Source of the DNA: CAYPOY01 sp964412395
GTDB taxonomy: Bacteria > Chloroflexota > Anaerolineae > B4-G1
Length of the DNA: 6,214 nt
Direction: 5' to 3'
Assembly (NCBI GenBank): GCA_964412395.1
Contig: CAYPOY010000318.1
Coordinates: forward strand, 1-6,214
Positions 4,725 through 6,214 of the stretch are shown here, piece after piece. The translations under genes were made by a program, and so were the position numbers. The notes beneath the pieces are model-generated. The model had not been told where the DNA came from and searched no databases. It was given only the letters and a program-made list of their open reading frames with translations. Every line of letters begins with the position of its first letter. Position 1 is the stretch's first letter.

Positions 4725-6146
4725 TCACACGTCGAAGTATAGTTCCATCTCGTATGGATGCGGGCGGTTACGTACCTGGTAGTACTCCTCGTCCATCTTG
4801 AAGGCGATCCAGCGCGCGATCAAGTCTTCGCTGAAGACATCCCCTGCCAGCAGAAAACCGTGATCTTCCGCCAGCGCGTCCAGAGATTCCTTGAGCGAGG
4901 CGGGCAATGGCCGGATAGCCGCCCGCTGTTCATCCGTCCAGGAAAAGACGTCGGCGTCTATCGGGCCGAAGCCAGCCTCGGTGGGGTCAATCCGGCGGTG
5001 GACGCCATCCAGGCCGGCCAGGAGTTGCGCCGCCAGTGCCAGGTAGACATTGCAGGTGGCATCCGGCGGGCGGAACTCGAAGCGCACCTGACCGGGTTGG
5101 GTGGCGTAGCGCGGGATACGCACGGCAGCGCTCCGATTGCCGATGGAGAAGAAGGCATTGGCCGGGGCCTCGAAGCCGGGAACGAGTCGCCGGTAGGAAT
5201 TAGTGCTGGGGTTGGTGAAGGCGAGCAGTGCCGGCCCGTGGAGCAGTAGCCCTCCGAGGTAGTACAAGGCTGTTGGGCTCAGCAGACCATAGCCTGCAGG
5301 ATCATAGAAAACGTTCTGATCGCCCTTGAACAGATGCTGATGGAAATGCATCCCCGACCCGGCTTCGCCATAGATCGGCTTGGGCATAAAGGTGACCGTC
5401 TGGTCGTGCCGGTGGGCGACCATTTTGGTGACGTATTTGACGATCATCGTCGTGTCACCAGCATCCAGAAGGCCCATCAGCGGCGTCTCGATCTCGCACT
5501 GCCCCGGCCCACCCACCTCGTGATGGTGGTACTTAACCGGCACCCCCATCGCCTGGAGGTGCAGGCTCATCTCGGCACGCAGGTTGTAAAGCGTGTCCTT
5601 GGGCGGGATGGCGTGATAGCCGCCGTGGAGTGGGATGTAGTGACCGTGTCCCCCGGCGCCGCTCCGCCAGGCGGCCTCGCCCGACTCGACGCTGTAGCCA
5701 GCACGGTTCATCTCATTTTCGTAGGCCACGCTGTCGAAGACGTAGAACTCGAACTCCGGCCCCCACTGGCTCCGGTCAGCAATGCCGCTCTCGACCAGAT
5801 ACTTCTCGGCGCGACGGGCGATGTTGCGCGGGTCGTTGGGGAAGCCCACCCTCGTGTCGGCCTCCAGCGTGGCGCAGATGAAACTGAGGGTGGGCGTATC
5901 CCAGAAAGGGTCGGCAAAGCCGGTAGAGAGATCGGGCACCAGCACCATATCGCCGGCCTTGACCGACTTCAGGCCGACGGCCGAGCCGTCGAAGCCGACA
6001 CCGGCCTGCATAAGCGCCGGGGTGAACTGGCTCTGGGGGATCGTGAGGTGATGCCAACGTCCCCAAAGGTCAGCGAACTTGAGGTCAACCATTTGCACGT
6101 CGTTCTCTTCCACGTAACGCCGCGCTTCCTCGAATGTGGCAAACAT
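4725..6146 (-). CDS. glnA: Glutamine synthetase, type I
   Basis: This 473-aa enzyme makes glutamine from glutamate, ammonium and ATP, the main ammonium assimilation step, normally as a cytoplasmic dodecamer. Motifs align by eye with enterobacterial GlnA: DGSAVG (53-58, the Asp latch); GPEFEF with E131/E133; HHHE with E210 and GQCE with E218 (metal ligands); GSGMHFH with H267; NPSTNSYRRLVPGFEAP with R320 and flap E326; NRSAAVRIP with R338/R343; and RFEFRPPDA with E357/R359. The C-terminus RPHPYEMELYFDV is typical. Both N- and C-terminal domains are complete. The loop that carries the adenylylated tyrosine in enterobacteria (NLYDLP, Tyr397) reads DVFSWT here, so the enzyme is unlikely to be adenylylated at that site. 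Start ATG 6146 is set by GAGAGGAG four bases upstream and matches the usual family N-terminus; the in-frame extension to TTG 6209 has no matching family sequence. Confidence 0.96.
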   Translation of the reverse strand: MFATFEEARRYVEENDVQMVDLKFADLWGRWHHLTIPQSQFTPALMQAGVGFDGSAVGLKSVKAGDMVLVPDLSTGFADPFWDTPTLSFICATLEADTRVGFPNDPRNIARRAEKYLVESGIADRSQWGPEFEFYVFDSVAYENEMNRAGYSVESGEAAWRSGAGGHGHYIPLHGGYHAIPPKDTLYNLRAEMSLHLQAMGVPVKYHHHEVGGPGQCEIETPLMGLLDAGDTTMIVKYVTKMVAHRHDQTVTFMPKPIYGEAGSGMHFHQHLFKGDQNVFYDPAGYGLLSPTALYYLGGLLLHGPALLAFTNPSTNSYRRLVPGFEAPANAFFSIGNRSAAVRIPRYATQPGQVRFEFRPPDATCNVYLALAAQLLAGLDGVHRRIDPTEAGFGPIDADVFSWTDEQRAAIRPLPASLKESLDALAEDHGFLLAGDVFSEDLIARWIAFKMDEEYYQVRNRPHPYEMELYFDV

Positions 6147-6150
6147 TACG

Positions 6151-6158
6151 CTCCTCTC
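6151..6158 (-). promoter_or_regulatory. glnA: Shine-Dalgarno GAGAGGAG that fixes the glnA start
   Basis: GAGAGGAG ends four bases before ATG 6146 and is a strong match to the anti-Shine-Dalgarno. The earlier in-frame candidates, ATG 6179 and TTG 6209, have nothing similar upstream. A TATAAT at 6159-6164 touches the motif but has no -35 partner and would start transcription inside the ribosome-binding site, so it is not called as a promoter. Confidence 0.85.
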
Positions 6159-6214
6159 ATTATACTCGACTTTATCCATTTGAGAGTCTTTGAGGAACTC
6201 GAAAGCCAAAGGTA

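Noticed and set aside
6159..6187. Promoter with TATAAT just upstream of glnA
   Set aside because: No -35-like hexamer is found 16-18 bases upstream, and transcription would begin within the Shine-Dalgarno, so the hexamer is probably chance. The true glnA promoter is likely beyond the window edge.
6147..6209. N-terminal extension of glutamine synthetase to TTG 6209
   Set aside because: The extra 21 residues do not resemble the family N-terminus, while ATG 6146 has a strong ribosome-binding site and fits known starts.

Overview
This window looks like GC-rich bacterial chromosome. All well-supported genes lie on the minus strand and read from the right edge toward the left. Products resemble proteins of Chloroflexota-like or Gram-positive-like bacteria: a soluble GAF/PAS histidine kinase, a pair of deoxynucleoside kinases resembling the Bacillus YaaF/YaaG pair, and a type I glutamine synthetase without the usual adenylylation tyrosine. 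The Chloroflexota assignment is an inference from gene style, not a proof.

Right to left, the layout is as follows. A complete glutamine synthetase gene (glnA, 473 aa, start set by a strong Shine-Dalgarno) fills 4725-6146. A 119-bp gap follows. It carries a perfect sigma70-type promoter (TTGACA, 17 bp, TATAAT), an AT-rich run of short degenerate ATGAACA-like repeats, and a possible 23-codon leader ORF. Then come four tightly packed genes that look like one operon: a YaaG-like deoxynucleoside kinase with an unexplained C-terminal extension of about 90 residues; a YaaF-like deoxynucleoside kinase with a GTG start; a GAF-PAS-HisKA-HATPase sensor kinase that probably overlaps it; and a long alanyl-tRNA editing protein (AlaX-L type) joined to the kinase by an ATGA stop/start overlap. 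The left 185 bp hold a 45-bp tandem repeat whose last copy contains the 3' end and stop codon of the alaX gene. The array runs to the window edge and may continue beyond it.

The two nucleoside kinases would phosphorylate salvaged deoxynucleosides, possibly as a heterodimer as known in lactobacilli. AlaX would clear mischarged tRNA(Ala). The histidine kinase has no response regulator in the window, and the link between salvage, signalling and tRNA editing is not explained by the sequence. I see no defence system, CRISPR array, transposase or RNA gene. The most unusual parts are the 45-bp repeat array embedded in the end of alaX, the G-rich hairpin inside alaX, the extension on the first nucleoside kinase, and the promoter/leader region.
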